Origin: Tautonia plasticadhaerens
GTDB lineage: Bacteria; Planctomycetota; Planctomycetia; Isosphaerales; Isosphaeraceae
Direction of reading: 5' to 3'
DNA: 64,000 nucleotides
Assembly: GCF_007752535.1 (NCBI RefSeq)
Contig: NZ_CP036426.1
Location: forward strand, 4,340,001-4,404,000
The translations under genes were made by a program, and so were the position numbers. Positions within the stretch are counted from its first letter, which is position 1. Each line of letters begins with the position of its first letter. Under the pieces are notes generated by a model. That model saw nothing but the letters and a program-made list of their open reading frames with translations. It ran no database searches and had not been told where the DNA came from. Of the stretch, positions 62,146 to 64,000 are shown one piece after another.

Positions 62146-62520
62146 TCAGGGGTCCTTGGTCATCCCCGACGCGTCCGAGGGCCCGTCGGCCTGGACCAGC
62201 GTGGCGCGGTAGTCCCGGAAAATCTCCAGGGCCTCGTCGAAGCCGTCGGCGGCCACGATCCGATCGAGCGAACGGTGGAAGCCGACGAGAAGCCGGTCGG
62301 AGTGGGCGGCCAGGCGGCCGAGCCTCTCGTGCGCCGGGTGGGCCCGGAGGCGGCGGACGGCGGCCTCCGCCCGGCAGCGGCGATGGGCCAGGCGGCGGGC
62401 CTCGTCGCAGAGGTCGGCGAGCGGGACCGGGCGCGGAGACGCAAAGCGCAGGGAGATCGGCCGGCCGACGGGTGCGGTGCGCAGGGAGATCGGCCGGCCG
62501 ACGGGTGCGGTCGGGGGCAT
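62146..62520 (-). CDS. Hypothetical protein (124 aa) with an 11-residue tandem repeat
   Basis: No family recognised. From ATG 62520 the product begins MPP, then TAPVGRPISLR twice in a row, then a helical region (LADLCDEARRLAHRRCRAEAAVRRLRAHP...SLDRIVAADGFDEALEIFRDYRATL). Arg and Ala are frequent; no signal or membrane segment. The duplicated 11-mer reflects a perfect 33-bp DNA repeat at 62446-62511. It might be a DNA-associated helical protein, but this is only composition-based. Confidence 0.5.
   Translation of the reverse strand: MPPTAPVGRPISLRTAPVGRPISLRFASPRPVPLADLCDEARRLAHRRCRAEAAVRRLRAHPAHERLGRLAAHSDRLLVGFHRSLDRIVAADGFDEALEIFRDYRATLVQADGPSDASGMTKDP
62446..62511. repeat. Perfect 33-bp direct tandem repeat (two copies)
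   Basis: 62446-62478 and 62479-62511 are identical. The length is a multiple of three, so the coding frame of the surrounding gene is preserved. Identity at every base implies a recent duplication. Confidence 0.9.
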
Positions 62521-62849
62521 GGGATGGCCCTCGGATTGGAGATGAAAACCGCGACGGGCACGGTGTCGGAGACGGGGCCTGGCGAAAGAGCAAGGCGCGT
62601 GCCCAGGCCGTCTCCCCGCGGCCGAATGGCGTCGGAATCCGAGGAGCCGAGCAAAAATCGAGGGGAAGGCGATGTGAAAGGCATCGAAAGGTCGACCGGG
62701 AAACACCCTCGGTTGTAGAAATGACCACAGTCACGAACCGGGCCGACGTCTTGATTTCCTGCAAAGATTACAGCCCGGCGTCGGGAGACGGTCGGCCCGG
62801 TCCCGGGAGGGTCGCTCACCCCTGGCCGTCGGGGTTCCAGTTCTCCGGC
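62521..62849. other. Intergenic stretch without a gene
   Basis: About 330 bp between the repeat-bearing gene and the MFS gene, both on the minus strand. A less GC-rich stretch near 62,710-62,770 could hold the promoter for the small gene. No coding frame, RNA or repeat recognised. Confidence 0.4.
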
Positions 62850-64000
62850 TCAGCCGGGCAGTTCCTGGCCTCGGGTCTCGGGAGCGAAGGGCAGCAGGGC
62901 GACGCCGACGAGCATCAGCAATGCGAGGAGCGAGGCGGAGTCTTCCAGCCGCATCGACCTCCCCCCCGGTCCCTGGAGCCAGCCGCTCAGGAACAGGATG
63001 GGGGCGGCGAGGAACCGCCCGAAGTTGAAGCAGAAGCCGGCGCCGGTGCCCCGGACCTCGGTCGGGAACAGCTCGGGGAAATAGACCGCATAGCCGGCGT
63101 GCATCCCCAGCGTGAGGAAGCCGAAGACCGGCAGGAACAGCAGAACCGGCGTCACCCCGGAGATCACCTGGAACAGCAACAGCGCCGCGACCAGCCCGCC
63201 GAGGTGGAAGGCGAGGAACGCCCCCCGGCGGCCGAAGCGGTCCGCCATCGGCCCGAAGCAGACCAGGCCGATCCCGCCGCCGGTCGTCACCAGGAACATG
63301 CCGGCCATCTCCCAGTGCTTCAGGGGCCGGGCGAGGGATGCGAGGAGGTCGGCCCGCTCGGAGTCGTCGGCACCCTCGGGCAACTCGGCGAGGGCACGGG
63401 CCTCGACCATCCCCCGGAGGCGGTCCTTGCCGTAGACGTGGGTCCCCCAGAAGGTCGCCAGGCCGACCGTCGCCAGGCCGACCCCGACGAGGGTCCTCCT
63501 CAGCAGCGGGCCCCGGAACAGCCGGCCCAGGGCGCCGGAGCCCCGGGGTTTGGAGGGGTCGGCGGAGGGCCCCCGTTCGGGCTCCTTCAGCGACAGCCGG
63601 ACCCAGAGCACCAGCAGCGCCGGCGCCGCCCCGATCACGAAGCCCCATCGCCAGCCCAGGTCCGGGTTCGCCACCAGCAGCACCCCCGCCGCCGCGGCCA
63701 TCCAGGAGCCGAGCACGCTGGAGGCGTGGAAGATCGACAGCGACCAAGCCCTCGCACGGCGGGGGAAGACCTCGGCCACCAGGGCGGTCGCCACGGCCCA
63801 CTCCCCGCCGGTGCCCAGCGCGACGAGGAACCGGAACGCCGCCATCTGCCACCACGAGGCCGAGAAGGCCGAGAGGCAGGTGGCCATCGAGTACATCAGG
63901 ATCGTCCAGACCAGCACCCGGACCCGGCCGTAACGGTCGCTCAGGCGGCCGAAGACGACCCCCCCCAGGGCGCCTCCGAGCAGGAAGGCGGCGAAGGTCA
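62850..64000 (-). CDS. MFS transporter (sugar/metabolite:H+ symporter type), start beyond the window
   Basis: The frame is open through the right edge, so the N-terminus is missing. The visible 383 residues cover about ten helices. The intracellular loop motif GRLSDRYGRVRVLVW appears at the edge, and a second copy, FGPMADRFGRRGAFLAF, marks the other half. RFLVALGTGGEWAVATALVAEVFPRRARA fits the metabolite:H+ symporter group (aromatic acid, sialate or sugar carriers). The C-terminus is VALLPFAPETRGQELPG. Substrate unknown. Confidence 0.85.
   Translation of the reverse strand, partial: TFAAFLLGGALGGVVFGRLSDRYGRVRVLVWTILMYSMATCLSAFSASWWQMAAFRFLVALGTGGEWAVATALVAEVFPRRARAWSLSIFHASSVLGSWMAAAAGVLLVANPDLGWRWGFVIGAAPALLVLWVRLSLKEPERGPSADPSKPRGSGALGRLFRGPLLRRTLVGVGLATVGLATFWGTHVYGKDRLRGMVEARALAELPEGADDSERADLLASLARPLKHWEMAGMFLVTTGGGIGLVCFGPMADRFGRRGAFLAFHLGGLVAALLLFQVISGVTPVLLFLPVFGFLTLGMHAGYAVYFPELFPTEVRGTGAGFCFNFGRFLAAPILFLSGWLQGPGGRSMRLEDSASLLALLMLVGVALLPFAPETRGQELPG

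Overview
The window is high-GC bacterial DNA from a planctomycete. The clearest markers are the adjacent pair of a DUF1501 protein and a cytochrome-like PSCyt1/DUF1549/DUF1553 protein (57.5-61.8 kb). Planctomycete-type elements (ISAzo13 'Rhodopirellula transposase' family, ISAs1) and ribosome binding sites that are sometimes GGAGG and sometimes absent agree with this. The GC level and gene content would fit Isosphaeraceae, but that placement is inference. The sequence is cut at both ends: the left edge lies inside drmB and the right edge inside an MFS transporter gene.

Left half (1-32.5 kb) is accessory DNA. It opens with the end of a DISARM anti-phage locus (drmB, drmC) followed by a broken DUF4268 nuclease-like gene. 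Next come scattered single genes: three families of SAM methyltransferase, a DUF2325 protein, a lipoprotein serpin, a glycosidase-like/DUF6807 protein, a VOC protein, TfoX-N and pRiA4b-ORF3 proteins. From 16 to 24 kb the DNA is heavily disturbed. A primase-like gene is split by an ISAzo13-family element. An M41-like metallopeptidase gene carries one in-frame stop. An IS701-like element has a perfect 5-bp target duplication. A DNA adenine methyltransferase gene is split by an ISAs1 element with a perfect 10-bp target duplication. Further right are a Cys-rich protein, an Rnl5-type RNA ligase, an M23-PKD protein, DUF2809 and DUF4291 proteins, then an excisionase-like gene facing a tyrosine recombinase that abuts the 3' end of a tRNA-Lys(CTT) gene. 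This reads as one edge of an integrated island at tRNA-Lys. The other edge was not found in the window, so whether DISARM lies inside the same island is open.

Right half (32.6-64 kb) looks like ordinary chromosome. It holds a calcineurin-like phosphoesterase, a TetR-controlled RND efflux pair (membrane fusion protein and inner-membrane pump, no TolC partner), a DmpA-type peptidase, an aldo/keto reductase, MarR beside a decayed pirin gene, an SDR enzyme and a beta-lactamase-fold hydrolase.

The main functional system of the right half is a seven-gene nitrate assimilation cluster on the minus strand (57.4 to 46.2 kb): a histidine kinase with a NarX-like nitrate-sensing motif, a FixJ-type regulator, a fused DmsB-DmsC electron-transfer protein, the molybdopterin nitrate reductase, a NarK-type transporter, a siroheme nitrite reductase and a CysJ-like flavin reductase that has a [4Fe-4S] domain instead of flavodoxin. 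Together they would sense, import and reduce nitrate to ammonium, with two possible electron inputs.
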